Assembly (NCBI GenBank): GCA_018524345.1 | Contig: JADQAZ010000001.1 | Location: 806,001 to 870,000 of the forward strand | Direction of reading: 5' to 3' | Length of the DNA stretch: 64,000 nucleotides | DNA from: Harenicola maris | GTDB taxonomy: Bacteria > Pseudomonadota > Alphaproteobacteria > Rhodobacterales > Rhodobacteraceae | In this document: piece by piece, positions 32,750 through 41,079 of the stretch | Numbering within the stretch: the stretch's first letter is position 1 | How the letters are laid out: each line of letters begins with the position of its first letter | Translations under genes and position numbers: made by a program | Notes under the pieces: generated by a model | Told to the model about the DNA's origin: nothing | The model's input: the letters and a program-made list of their open reading frames with translations, nothing else | The model's database searches: none

Positions 32750-34332
32750 CCAAACCCCCTTTGTTTACGGCGGCGCAGATGCGGATCTACGCCTGGTTCG
32801 CGGGCCTTCTGCTGGCGTGGGAGCTTATCGCCCGGCTCGCCTTCGGTGATCTTTATATCCTCTCTCCGCCCACGGCGATCCTGCTGCGCATCCTTGAGGA
32901 CTTCCCCCTCTATTGCCGCGCCCTCGGCACCACGGTCCTTGAGGCGCTGATCGGCTTTGCCCTCGGCAATCTGGCGGCCATCCTTCTGGCCATCCTCGTC
33001 GTCGCACTGCCGCCGATCGAACGACTGGCGCAGGCCATCGCGCTGGTGGTCTTCTGCCTGCCGCTGGTGGCCACGGGGCCGGTCCTGCGCGTCATCTATG
33101 GCCCCGGCTGGGGGCCGCAAATCACACTGGCCGCGCTCTCGGTCTATTACACCACCTTCGTGCCCTTGGTGGTCGGCCTGCGCGCCGTGCCGCCAAACTG
33201 GCTCGACCTGATCGCAAGCTATGGCCGCGGCCGGATGACGGCCATGACCGTGGTGCGCATCCGCGCCAGCCTGCCATACCTCGTCGCCAGCCTCAAAATC
33301 GCCGCCCCCGCGGCCTTCCTCGGGGCCATCGTCGGCGAATTCACCGGCGCGGATCGCGGCATCGGCGTGCTGAGCATTCAGGCCATGCGCAGCCTCGATG
33401 TAGACGGCACATGGGCGCTGGCCACCATCGCCTCCGCTGTGGCGATCATCGGCTATGCTCTGGTCGGCTGGGGCGGGCGGCTCTTGGCCATCGGCGCTCC
33501 GCCGACACTTCTGGTCTCGCCCAAAGCCCGCGCGCCGCAGGTGCTGTGGAAACGCATCGGCATCGCCATCGGCGCGCCGATGCTCTCCATCGCGGTGGTG
33601 CTACTGCTGTGGCAGGTCTCGATGGATGCGCTCGATCTGTCGCGCTTCTTTGCCAAACGGCCCGGCGATATCTGGACCTATCTGGTCACGGGTGGGCAGG
33701 CGGCGGCCCATCGCAGCGAATTATTCGCCGCCCTCGGCGCCACCATGATCGTCACTATTCCGGGCTATTTCGCCGGTCTCGGCCTTGGCGCGGTGCTGGC
33801 GGCGCTCTTCTGCCTGCTGCCCACGGTCGAGAAAATCGCCTCCCCCGTGGCCATCGCCCTGCGCTCCATTCCCATCGTCGTCACGGCGCCGCTCTTGGTG
33901 CTGGCACTGGGGCGGGGGCAGCTTGGCATGCTGGTGATCGTGGCTGTGATGATCTTCTTCCCGACGCTGGTGTCCTGCCTGCACGGGCTGCGTCAGGCCC
34001 CGGGGCAGGTGATCGACTACTTCAACAGCTTCCGCGCGCCGCCACTCACGCAACTCTTTCTCGCGCGGGTGCCCGCCATGCTGCCCTCGCTCTTTGCGGC
34101 GGCGCGCATGGCGGTGCCCATGGCGGTTCTGGCCGCCACCGTGGCCGAATGGCTGGCCACAGGAACCGGCATCGGCAACCTCATGGCCCTGACCAGTTCC
34201 ACCAGCAATTACAACATGTTGTGGAGCTGCGTTGCGATCCTCACCCTCGTCTCCGTCACTGGCTACATGCTGGTCGCGATGCTCGAACGGCGTGTCCTTT
34301 CCCACTTTGCCCCCGAACAGGTGATACAATGA
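32746..34332 (+). CDS. ABC transporter permease, two fused permease halves
   Basis: This 528-aa protein is about twice the usual SsuC-type permease length. Residues about 1-250 and 275-525 each form a six-helix BPD_transp_1 unit. The first has an EAA-like loop near LIASYGRGRMTAMTVVRIRASLPYLVASLKIA. The second has one near VIDYFNSFRAPPLTQLFLARVPAMLPSLFAAARMA. A single chain thus supplies both halves of the membrane pore, so one ATPase and one permease gene suffice. Ends overlap both neighbours (ATGA). Confidence 0.9.
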   Translation: MTKPPLFTAAQMRIYAWFAGLLLAWELIARLAFGDLYILSPPTAILLRILEDFPLYCRALGTTVLEALIGFALGNLAAILLAILVVALPPIERLAQAIALVVFCLPLVATGPVLRVIYGPGWGPQITLAALSVYYTTFVPLVVGLRAVPPNWLDLIASYGRGRMTAMTVVRIRASLPYLVASLKIAAPAAFLGAIVGEFTGADRGIGVLSIQAMRSLDVDGTWALATIASAVAIIGYALVGWGGRLLAIGAPPTLLVSPKARAPQVLWKRIGIAIGAPMLSIAVVLLLWQVSMDALDLSRFFAKRPGDIWTYLVTGGQAAAHRSELFAALGATMIVTIPGYFAGLGLGAVLAALFCLLPTVEKIASPVAIALRSIPIVVTAPLLVLALGRGQLGMLVIVAVMIFFPTLVSCLHGLRQAPGQVIDYFNSFRAPPLTQLFLARVPAMLPSLFAAARMAVPMAVLAATVAEWLATGTGIGNLMALTSSTSNYNMLWSCVAILTLVSVTGYMLVAMLERRVLSHFAPEQVIQ

Positions 34333-34901
34333 CAGACCAACCCATCGGCCTTTCCAAAACCCTCGCGCTTTACGACAGCCTCGTGGCGGATGTGGCCTTC
34401 CTTGATACCGCGCCGGTCATGGCCGATGCCGCCTTGGCCGTGGAGGTTGCCCCCACGCTGGTGGGCGAGGCCCGCCTGCTGGACCGCCGCCAGTTCGACA
34501 CCTGGTTCGAGCTGTGGAGCGAAGACGCCGCCTTCTGGATCCCGCTGCATCAGGATCACCACCCCGCCCGCGATCAGGGCCTTGTCATGGATGACCACCG
34601 CCGCCTGCGCGAAAGGGTCTGGCGCATGCATGACACCTCGGCTTGGGCCCTTGTGCCCCACGCCCAGATCGCCCGCATGGTCGGCGGGATAGAGGCATGG
34701 CCACTGCCCGGCAGCGACACAGATGTCCTCACCGCCAGCACCATCTCCATCACCCACGAGCGCACCGGCAAACTCACCCTTCTGGCGGGTCGGCAAATCC
34801 ACCGCCTGCGCCGCACCGAAACCGGCTGGAAAATCGCGCGCAAGATCATGCTGTGCCCGGCCATCACCGCAGGCATGCCCCATCTGGGCTGGATCCTGTG
34901 A
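34329..34901 (+). CDS. Aromatic-ring-hydroxylating dioxygenase beta subunit
   Basis: This 190-aa protein has the cone-shaped beta-subunit fold (NTF2-like) of Rieske oxygenases: EARLLDRRQFDTWFELWSEDAAFWIPL, VMDDHRRLRERVWRMHD, and the tail VLTASTISITHERTGKLTLLAGRQIHRLRRTETGWKIARKIMLC. The beta subunit has no cofactor and supports an alpha3beta3 assembly. It precedes the alpha gene by 24 bases, the reverse of the usual alpha-beta order. No ferredoxin or reductase gene follows, so electrons must come from a shared or distant partner. Confidence 0.88.
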   Translation: MTDQPIGLSKTLALYDSLVADVAFLDTAPVMADAALAVEVAPTLVGEARLLDRRQFDTWFELWSEDAAFWIPLHQDHHPARDQGLVMDDHRRLRERVWRMHDTSAWALVPHAQIARMVGGIEAWPLPGSDTDVLTASTISITHERTGKLTLLAGRQIHRLRRTETGWKIARKIMLCPAITAGMPHLGWIL

Positions 34902-34925
34902 CGCCCCCGAAACCGGAGAGAAACC

Positions 34926-36356
34926 ATGTGTAAAAAAGACCCCGAAACCAACCTCGAACGCGATATCTCCGACAGCCTGCGCCCCGATGCCGTTGTCGCC
35001 CGCGGCCCCGACCTGACAGAGGAGGTCGAACACCTGATCCGCAAGGACGTCGTGCACCGCCGCGTCTATACCGATCCGGCCCTCTTCGAGGTCGAGATGG
35101 ACCGCATCTTCGGCGCGACATGGTGCTATATCGGCCATGAATCCGAGGTCCCCGAACCGGGCGATTTCGTGCGCAAACGGCTGGGCAAACGCCAGATCAT
35201 TCTGGTCCGCACCCGCAAGGGCGAAATCCGCGGGCTGCTCAACCGGTGCAGCCACCGCGGCACCACATTGGTGGGCGAGGAGGAAGGCTGCGCCAAACGC
35301 TTTACCTGCCCCTACCACGGCTGGGCCTTTGACCTTGACGGCCACCTGCAAAGCCTGCCCGTGGCAGACAGCTACTCCAAACTCTATGAGCGCCCCTTTG
35401 ACCTCGGCCAGATCAAGGTGGTTTCCCACCGCGGCTTTGTCTTCGGCACATTGGCGGCAGATCCGATGACGCTGGACGAATGGCTTGGCCCCGCCAAGCT
35501 CTGGCTCGACGAACATATCGACCGCCACCCCGGCGCCAGCATCCGCGTGCTCAAGGCCCCGATCAAGCAAACCTATAATGCCAACTGGAAAATGGCATGG
35601 GACAATGCCGCCGACGGCATCCACGCCACCTTCGCCCACCGCTCCTACAACCTGCTGGGCAAAGAGGCAGAGACAGACACAATCCTGTCGCGCAACCCCG
35701 CCGTCTCTCCGATGGTGGGCTATACGCTCGGCCACGGCCACTGCGTTGTCGACCAACGGCCCGGCATCCCCGATGGCCCATGGTCCACCATGCGCCCGCT
35801 GCCCACCCGCGAGGATCTCGAGGCCTCGCTCAAGGAAAAGGGCGGCGATATCCCGCGCGAGACATGGGACCTGATGACAGGCAATATGGTCAACTTGAAC
35901 ATCTTCCCGAACCTGATCTTCGTCGGCAACCAGATCGTCGTGCCCGAACCCATCGCGGCCAATAAAACCCTGATGAACTACTACCTCGTCATGGCCGATG
36001 AGACGCCAGAGGAGGTCAACCTGATGCGCATGCGCGTGGATGAGGACTTCATGTCCTTCGGCATCCCCGACGATTTCGAAATGTTCGAACGGGTCCAGGA
36101 GGGGCTGGAAACAATCGAGGAAGAATGGGTCGACGTCAGCCGCGGCGATGACGCGGGCGATGTGGTCGACGAATACGGCCTCGCCACCGGTGATTTGGCC
36201 TCAGAGGCCCCGATCCGCCACTACATGCAGGAATGGAAGCGCATCATGGCCAAACCCATTCCCACCACCATCCGCCGCGCGCGGATCGAAGACAGCAAAT
36301 TCATGAAAGCGCAAAAGCGCAAAGCCGAGGCCGCCAAAGCCTCCGCTCAGGCCTGA
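34926..36356 (+). CDS. Rieske non-heme iron oxygenase alpha subunit
   Basis: This 476-aa protein has the Rieske cluster ligands C108, H110, C128 and H131 (NRCSHRG...FTCPYHGW) and the mononuclear iron motif D230-x2-H233-x4-H238 in AADGIHATFAH. Those spacings match functional ring-hydroxylating oxygenases. The C-terminal catalytic domain has a helical extension (EEWVDVSRGDDAGDVVDEYG) and a basic tail. With the beta subunit upstream it should hydroxylate a ring or an N- or O-methyl group. The substrate is unknown; the transporter and amidohydrolases around it suggest a nitrogenous ring. Confidence 0.92.
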   Translation: MCKKDPETNLERDISDSLRPDAVVARGPDLTEEVEHLIRKDVVHRRVYTDPALFEVEMDRIFGATWCYIGHESEVPEPGDFVRKRLGKRQIILVRTRKGEIRGLLNRCSHRGTTLVGEEEGCAKRFTCPYHGWAFDLDGHLQSLPVADSYSKLYERPFDLGQIKVVSHRGFVFGTLAADPMTLDEWLGPAKLWLDEHIDRHPGASIRVLKAPIKQTYNANWKMAWDNAADGIHATFAHRSYNLLGKEAETDTILSRNPAVSPMVGYTLGHGHCVVDQRPGIPDGPWSTMRPLPTREDLEASLKEKGGDIPRETWDLMTGNMVNLNIFPNLIFVGNQIVVPEPIAANKTLMNYYLVMADETPEEVNLMRMRVDEDFMSFGIPDDFEMFERVQEGLETIEEEWVDVSRGDDAGDVVDEYGLATGDLASEAPIRHYMQEWKRIMAKPIPTTIRRARIEDSKFMKAQKRKAEAAKASAQA

Positions 36357-36370
36357 TAAGGAACACCGTT

Positions 36371-36787
36371 ATGACAACAGAGAAAAACAAAGCCATCGTG
36401 CGCGCCTATCACACCGAACTGTGGGAAAACGGCGATCTGACATCGGTAAACCGCCACTGGAGCCCCGACGCCAAGGTCGAGATCACCGATTTCGACAGCA
36501 GCGCCATCGATGCCATCCACGACGATGTGAAACGCTACTGGTCCGCCTTCAATGACGTCAAAACCGAAATCCTCGCCCTCATCGCCGAGGGGGACAAGGT
36601 CGTGCTGCACTGGGAAACCTCCGGCTACCACTTCGGCCCCTATGGCGACGTCGCCCCCACCAACAAACGCATCACCATGTCCGGCATGGATATCCTGCGG
36701 ATCGAGGGCGATTTGATCGTCGAATGCACCTCCATGTGGGACGGGATGAGCGTCTATGACCAGCTCGGCGTCCTCAACATCGGCTAA
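36371..36787 (+). CDS. SnoaL-like/NTF2-fold protein
   Basis: This 138-aa protein begins NKAIVRAYHTELWENGDLTSVNRHW, the usual SnoaL-like polyketide cyclase opening. It continues with FNDVKTEILALIAEGDKVVLHWETSGYH and ITMSGMDILRIEGDLIVECTSMWDG. The fold can act as a small hydrolase, isomerase or binding protein. It lies between the Rieske alpha subunit and the 2-oxoglutarate oxygenase in the same operon, with 14- and 37-base gaps, so it probably acts on an oxygenated intermediate. Confidence 0.85.
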   Translation: MTTEKNKAIVRAYHTELWENGDLTSVNRHWSPDAKVEITDFDSSAIDAIHDDVKRYWSAFNDVKTEILALIAEGDKVVLHWETSGYHFGPYGDVAPTNKRITMSGMDILRIEGDLIVECTSMWDGMSVYDQLGVLNIG

Positions 36788-36824
36788 AGCCTTCCTCAAA
36801 CATCGAAATAACGGAGGCCCCCCA

Positions 36825-37796
36825 ATGGCCGATTTCACCCTTCCCATCGTCAATATCGCCCCCTTCATCGAGGGCACCCCAGAGGGCAAAGCCAGCGTCG
36901 CCCGCGAATTCGCCGAGGCCTTTGAAACCGTCGGCTTCGCCGTCATCACAGGCCACGGCGTGCCCGAACCCCTGACCTCAGGCCTCTACGGCGCGGCGAC
37001 AGGCTTCTTCGAGGCGCCGCTGGACACCAAAATGACCTATTCCCCGCCCGAGGCCGCCAAAAGCCGCGGCTACCTGCCCATGGGCATGGAAAGCGTCGCC
37101 AAAACCCTCAAGGGCGAAACCCCGCCCGACCTCTGCGAGGCCCTTGTCTTCGGCATGCCGCACCACGAGGGGCAGGAGGGGCACAATGCCAACTACTACC
37201 CCGAAAAACCCGCCGACTTCGCCGGGCTGGTCAAGGAATACACCGGCGCGATCCTCGAACTCAACGCGGTGCTGATGCGCCTCTCGGCCCTCGCGCTCGA
37301 CCTGCCAGAGGATTACTTCGACCCGATGTATGCCGACCCCTCCCTGACCCTGCGCTTCGTCAACTACCCCGATCAGGACGAGGACCCGCTGCCGGGGCAG
37401 CTGCGCTACGGCGAGCATCACGACTACGGCGCCCTCACCATCCTGCGGCAGGATTCCGCCCCCGGCGGGCTCGAGGTCATGGACCTCGAGGGCAACTGGC
37501 ACGAGGCCAAGGTGATCCCGGATTCCTTTGTGATCAATGTGGGCGACCTGCTGTCGCGCTGGACGAATGATCGCTGGCGCTCCACGCTGCACCGCGTCTC
37601 CAACCCGCCGCGCACCCTCACGGGCACAACCCGCCGCCTCTCCATGGTGGCCTTCACCGGCCCCGCAGGCGACACAGAGGTCACAGCCCTGCCAAGCTGC
37701 GTCAGCGAGGCGGCTCCCGCCAAATACGAACCCGTCGCGGCAGGCGAATACATCATGTCCAAAATCCGCGCCTCCCACGATCTGGACAGCAAATAA
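36825..37796 (+). CDS. Isopenicillin-N-synthase-family Fe(II)/2-oxoglutarate oxygenase
   Basis: This 323-aa protein has the DIOX N-terminal lead (PIVNIAPFIEGTPEGKASV, GFAVITGHGV) and the Fe(II) triad H198-x-D200 in GEHHDYG with H256 in TLHRVSNPP. The 2-oxoglutarate-binding R-x-S (R271, S273) is in TRRLSM, so 2-oxoglutarate is the likely co-substrate. Thymine hydroxylase and many plant and bacterial oxygenases belong to this family. ACGGAGG precedes the start. It is the last gene of the plus-strand operon, about 100 bases before a tRNA gene. Confidence 0.9.
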   Translation: MADFTLPIVNIAPFIEGTPEGKASVAREFAEAFETVGFAVITGHGVPEPLTSGLYGAATGFFEAPLDTKMTYSPPEAAKSRGYLPMGMESVAKTLKGETPPDLCEALVFGMPHHEGQEGHNANYYPEKPADFAGLVKEYTGAILELNAVLMRLSALALDLPEDYFDPMYADPSLTLRFVNYPDQDEDPLPGQLRYGEHHDYGALTILRQDSAPGGLEVMDLEGNWHEAKVIPDSFVINVGDLLSRWTNDRWRSTLHRVSNPPRTLTGTTRRLSMVAFTGPAGDTEVTALPSCVSEAAPAKYEPVAAGEYIMSKIRASHDLDSK

Positions 37797-37895
37797 CCGC
37801 GCCGAACACAGCATAGCCCAATGGCGCAGCGCCCCGCGCAGCTGCGCCAAAAAACCGTTCTCCCCGAAGGGGAAAGCATCATGATCAAAAGACGG

Positions 37896-37969
37896 TAGGC
37901 CCGGCAGGACTTGAACCCGCAACCAAAGCGTTATGAGCGCTCTGCTCTAACCAATTGAGCTACAGGCCC
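37896..37969 (-). tRNA. tRNA with CAU anticodon (probably tRNA-Ile2; elongator tRNA-Met possible)
   Basis: The minus strand folds as a 74-nt tRNA with acceptor GGGCCTG, D-arm AGCTCAATTGGTTAGAGCA, anticodon stem GAGCG/CGCTT, loop CTCATAA and T-arm GCGGGTTCAAGTCCTGC. The CAU anticodon reads AUG, or AUA after lysidine modification. C4-G69 and C5-G68 pairs are present, which in E. coli favour TilS recognition and tRNA-Ile2. The encoded 3' end is ACC followed by G, so the terminal A must be added. A 1-72 pair of G-T is unusual. Confidence 0.85.
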
Positions 37970-38078
37970 GCCGTGGCGCCTGACTAAGCAGGCCCGCAGA
38001 TAAGGTCAAGCGTGGACCTCGCGCGCAAGGGGTGCTAACTGCCCTGCAAATATCGCGCAAACAGGGGTGAGCGGATCA

Positions 38079-39131
38079 ATGGCTGACAAGAAAAATGGGC
38101 TGACCTACGCAGATGCGGGCGTCGACATCGATGCGGGCAACGCTTTGGTCGAACGGATCAAACCTGCGGCCAAATCAACCACGCGCTCGGGCGTGATGTC
38201 CGGCCTTGGCGGCTTTGGCGGGCTGTTTGACCTCCGTGACGCGGGCTTCACCGATCCGGTTCTCGTCGCCGCCACAGACGGCGTCGGCACCAAGCTCAAG
38301 CTGGCGATCGAGACCGGCCATATGAACACCGTCGGCATCGACCTTGTCGCCATGTGCGTCAATGACCTGATCTGCCAAGGGGCAGAGCCTTTGTTTTTCC
38401 TCGACTATTTCGCCACAGGCAAGCTCGAGGTCGAGCGCGCCGCGACCATCATCGAGGGCATCGCAGAGGGCTGCAAACAGGCCGATTGCGCCCTGATCGG
38501 CGGCGAGACCGCGGAAATGCCCGGCATGTATTCGGGCGATGACTTCGACCTCGCCGGTTTCTCTGTCGGCGCGATGGAGCGGGGCACGGCCCTGCCTGCG
38601 GGCGTGGCGGCGGGCGATGTGCTGCTCGGCCTTGCCTCCTCTGGCGTCCATTCCAACGGCTATTCGCTGGTGCGCAAAATCGTCAAGGTGCTCGGCCTCG
38701 GCTGGGAAGGGGAGGCGCCCTTTGAAACCGATGCCGCGACTCTGGGCGAGGCGCTCCTCGCGCCCACGCGCATCTACGTGCGCCCCGCGCTGGCGGCGAT
38801 CCGTTCCGGCGGCGTCCACGGGCTGGCCCATATCACCGGCGGCGGCCTGACAGAAAACCTGCCCCGCGTGTTGCCAGAGGGGCTCGGCGCGACCGTGGAC
38901 CTGAACTCATGGACCCTTCCGGGCGTCTTCGGCTGGCTCGCCGCAGGCGGCGGCCTCTCCGAATCCGAACTGCTGAAAACCTTCAACTCCGGCATCGGCA
39001 TGATCCTCGTTGTCGCGCCAGACGCCGTGCCCGCCATCACCGCCTTGCTAGAGGCGGGCGGCGAAAGCGTCGCCAAGCTGGGGCAGGTGACAACGGGCGA
39101 GGGCGTGACCTACACAGGCAGCCTCCTGTAA
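38079..39131 (+). CDS. purM: Phosphoribosylformylglycinamidine cyclo-ligase
   Basis: This 350-aa AIR synthetase is normal length. It shows [23 protein letters not shown], the [14 protein letters not shown] nucleotide motif, [34 protein letters not shown] and [16 protein letters not shown]. It closes the imidazole ring in step 5 of purine synthesis using ATP. ATG at 38079 is chosen over GTG at 38067 because GGGTGAG lies just upstream. purN follows after five bases, forming a purMN operon. The other pur genes in this window are 16 kb away. Confidence 0.97.
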   Translation: MADKKNGLTYADAGVDIDAGNALVERIKPAAKSTTRSGVMSGLGGFGGLFDLRDAGFTDPVLVAATDGVGTKLKLAIETGHMNTVGIDLVAMCVNDLICQGAEPLFFLDYFATGKLEVERAATIIEGIAEGCKQADCALIGGETAEMPGMYSGDDFDLAGFSVGAMERGTALPAGVAAGDVLLGLASSGVHSNGYSLVRKIVKVLGLGWEGEAPFETDAATLGEALLAPTRIYVRPALAAIRSGGVHGLAHITGGGLTENLPRVLPEGLGATVDLNSWTLPGVFGWLAAGGGLSESELLKTFNSGIGMILVVAPDAVPAITALLEAGGESVAKLGQVTTGEGVTYTGSLL

Positions 39132-39136
39132 CCGCC

Positions 39137-39727
39137 ATGCGGCAGGTGGCTCTCCTCATTTCCGGCGGCGGCTCCAATATGGTGAAGCTGGCCCAATCCA
39201 TGGCAGAGCCGGGCCACCCGGCGCGGCCCTGTCTGGTGCTCTCCAACAATCCGGCGGCAGGCGGCCTTGCCCGCGCCGCGGAAATGGGTATCCCGACCGC
39301 CGTAGTCAACCACCGCGATTTTCCCAAAGATCGAGAGGGGTTCGAGGGTGAACTTCAAGCAAAACTTGAGGCCTCCGGCGCCGATCTGATCTGCCTCGCG
39401 GGCTTTATGCGCATCCTGACGGCGGGCTTTACCGCCCAATGGGCGGGGCGGATGCTCAATATTCACCCCTCGCTTTTGCCCAAATACCCGGGGCTGAACA
39501 CCCACCAACGGGCCATCGACGCGGGCGATGCATGGGCCGGCTGCACCGTCCATGAGGTCACCGCAGACCTCGACGCAGGCCCCGCCCTCGGGCAGGCTCG
39601 CGTCCCGATAGAGCAGGGCGACACCGCCGATACTCTGGCCGCCCGCGTGCTGGTGCAGGAACATATCCTCTACCCCCGTGTTCTCCATCGTTTCGCATCC
39701 GGAAACAGAACGCCGCTCAACGATTGA
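39137..39727 (+). CDS. purN: Phosphoribosylglycinamide formyltransferase
   Basis: This 196-aa protein has the GART fold: ALLISGGGSNMVKLAQSM at the phosphate site, VLSNNPAAGGLARAAEMGI, LAGFMRILTAGF, and the catalytic LNIHPSLLPKYPG (Asn and His) with HEVTADLDAGPALGQ (Asp). It formylates GAR with 10-formyl-THF. It directly follows purM. Confidence 0.96.
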   Translation: MRQVALLISGGGSNMVKLAQSMAEPGHPARPCLVLSNNPAAGGLARAAEMGIPTAVVNHRDFPKDREGFEGELQAKLEASGADLICLAGFMRILTAGFTAQWAGRMLNIHPSLLPKYPGLNTHQRAIDAGDAWAGCTVHEVTADLDAGPALGQARVPIEQGDTADTLAARVLVQEHILYPRVLHRFASGNRTPLND

Positions 39728-39878
39728 TCATCCTGCCGTAAACGGGTGTTCCCTTTGGGAAAAAGGGCCTTCAACGGCTTTTCAATCTTGGCTGCTTCTC
39801 CTAGACTTGCCCCACTCTCAAATCCCCGTGACCACTCACACTCTCGCGGGCACTAACGAAAAGACAGGCAAAAAGCCC

Positions 39879-41033
39879 ATGCGAACACTGACCCAAACCG
39901 GGGAACTCGCCGAATTCTGCGAGCGCGCTTCCACGGCAGACTATGTTACCTGTGATACCGAGTTTTTGCGTGAACGCACCTATTACTCCAAACTCTGCCT
40001 CGTGCAGCTCGCCCTTCCCGGCGATGGGGAGGCCGTCTTGGTCGATCCTCTGGCCGAGGGGCTCTCGCTCGAACCGCTCTATGAGCTTTTTCGCAACGAA
40101 AACGTTGTAAAGGTTTTCCACGCGGCGCGGCAGGATCTGGAAATCTTCTGCATCGACGGCGATGTGATCCCCACACCGCTGTTCGACACACAGGTCGCCG
40201 CCATGGTCTGCGGCTTTGGCGATCAGGTCGGCTACGAGACTCTGGTCAAGAAAATCGTCAAACAGCCCTTGGACAAAACTTCGCGCTTTACCGACTGGTC
40301 GCGCCGCCCGCTGACCGATGCACAGAAAACCTACGCCCTTGCCGATGTGACCCACCTGCGGGTGATCTACGAACATCTCGTCGCCGAATTGCGCAGCAAT
40401 GACCGCGAAAGCTGGCTGGGGGAGGAGCTCGGCGTGCTGCTCGACCCCGCCACCTACCGCGTCAAACCGGCCGAGGCATGGAAGCGCGTCAAAACCCGCA
40501 CCTCCTCGCCCCGTTTCACCGCTCTGGTGCAGGCTCTGGCCGAATTCCGCGAGACCTATGCACAGGAGCGCAACGTGCCGCGCAACCGTGTCTTCAAGGA
40601 TGACGCTCTGGTCGAGCTTGCCTCCACCAAACCCGCTAGCCCGCAGGACCTTGGCCGCTCCCGCCTGCTGCTGCGCGAGGCCCGCAAAGGCCCCATCGCC
40701 GATGGCATCCTAGAGGCCGTCGCCCGCACCATGGCCATCCCGGATGAGGATCTGCCCCGCACGCCGCGCCACAAGGACAAGCCGCAGGTCAATCCCGCCT
40801 TGGCCGACCTGCTGCGCGTGCTGCTCAAGGCCAAATGCGACCAGAAAAACGTCGCGCAAAAGCTCATCGCCTCGGCGGCGGACCTTGACCTCATCGCCTC
40901 CGGCGAACGCGATGTCGCGGCGCTCAAGGGCTGGCGCAAAAAGGTCTTCGGCGCCGATGCCCTGCAGCTTTGTGATGGCAAGGCCGCGCTCGCCCTCAAG
41001 GGCCAGCACGTCAAAATCATCCAGCTCGACTGA
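39879..41033 (+). CDS. rnd: Ribonuclease D
   Basis: This 384-aa 3'-5' exonuclease has the DEDDy residues: DTE in YVTCDTEFLRE, HAARQDLEIF, DTQVAAMVCGFG and the last Tyr/Asp in TYALADVTHLRVIY. An HRDC domain follows (about residues 205-290) and a second HRDC-like region ends the protein. RNase D trims tRNA and other RNA 3' ends. ATG at 39879 is inside a longer open frame; family homology starts there. The gene is separate from purMN by 150 bases. Confidence 0.93.
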   Translation: MRTLTQTGELAEFCERASTADYVTCDTEFLRERTYYSKLCLVQLALPGDGEAVLVDPLAEGLSLEPLYELFRNENVVKVFHAARQDLEIFCIDGDVIPTPLFDTQVAAMVCGFGDQVGYETLVKKIVKQPLDKTSRFTDWSRRPLTDAQKTYALADVTHLRVIYEHLVAELRSNDRESWLGEELGVLLDPATYRVKPAEAWKRVKTRTSSPRFTALVQALAEFRETYAQERNVPRNRVFKDDALVELASTKPASPQDLGRSRLLLREARKGPIADGILEAVARTMAIPDEDLPRTPRHKDKPQVNPALADLLRVLLKAKCDQKNVAQKLIASAADLDLIASGERDVAALKGWRKKVFGADALQLCDGKAALALKGQHVKIIQLD

Positions 41034-41044
41034 TCACAGCACGC

Positions 41045-41066
41045 GGGGCTGCCTTCGGGCGGCCCC
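41045..41066. terminator. Hairpin between rnd and the converging membrane-protein gene
   Basis: GGGGCTGCC-TTCG-GGCGGCCCC forms a 9-bp stem (one wobble) with a UUCG loop. The arms are the same as in the ndk terminator at 2636. No T-run follows, but its place between converging genes fits a terminator. Confidence 0.5.
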
Positions 41067-41079
41067 GGCTATCTCTGGG

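Noticed and set aside
33411-34328. N-terminal extension of the dioxygenase beta subunit frame inside the permease gene
   Set aside because: The extension is out of frame with the permease and has shadow composition; the ATG at 34329 overlaps the permease stop as expected for a coupled operon.
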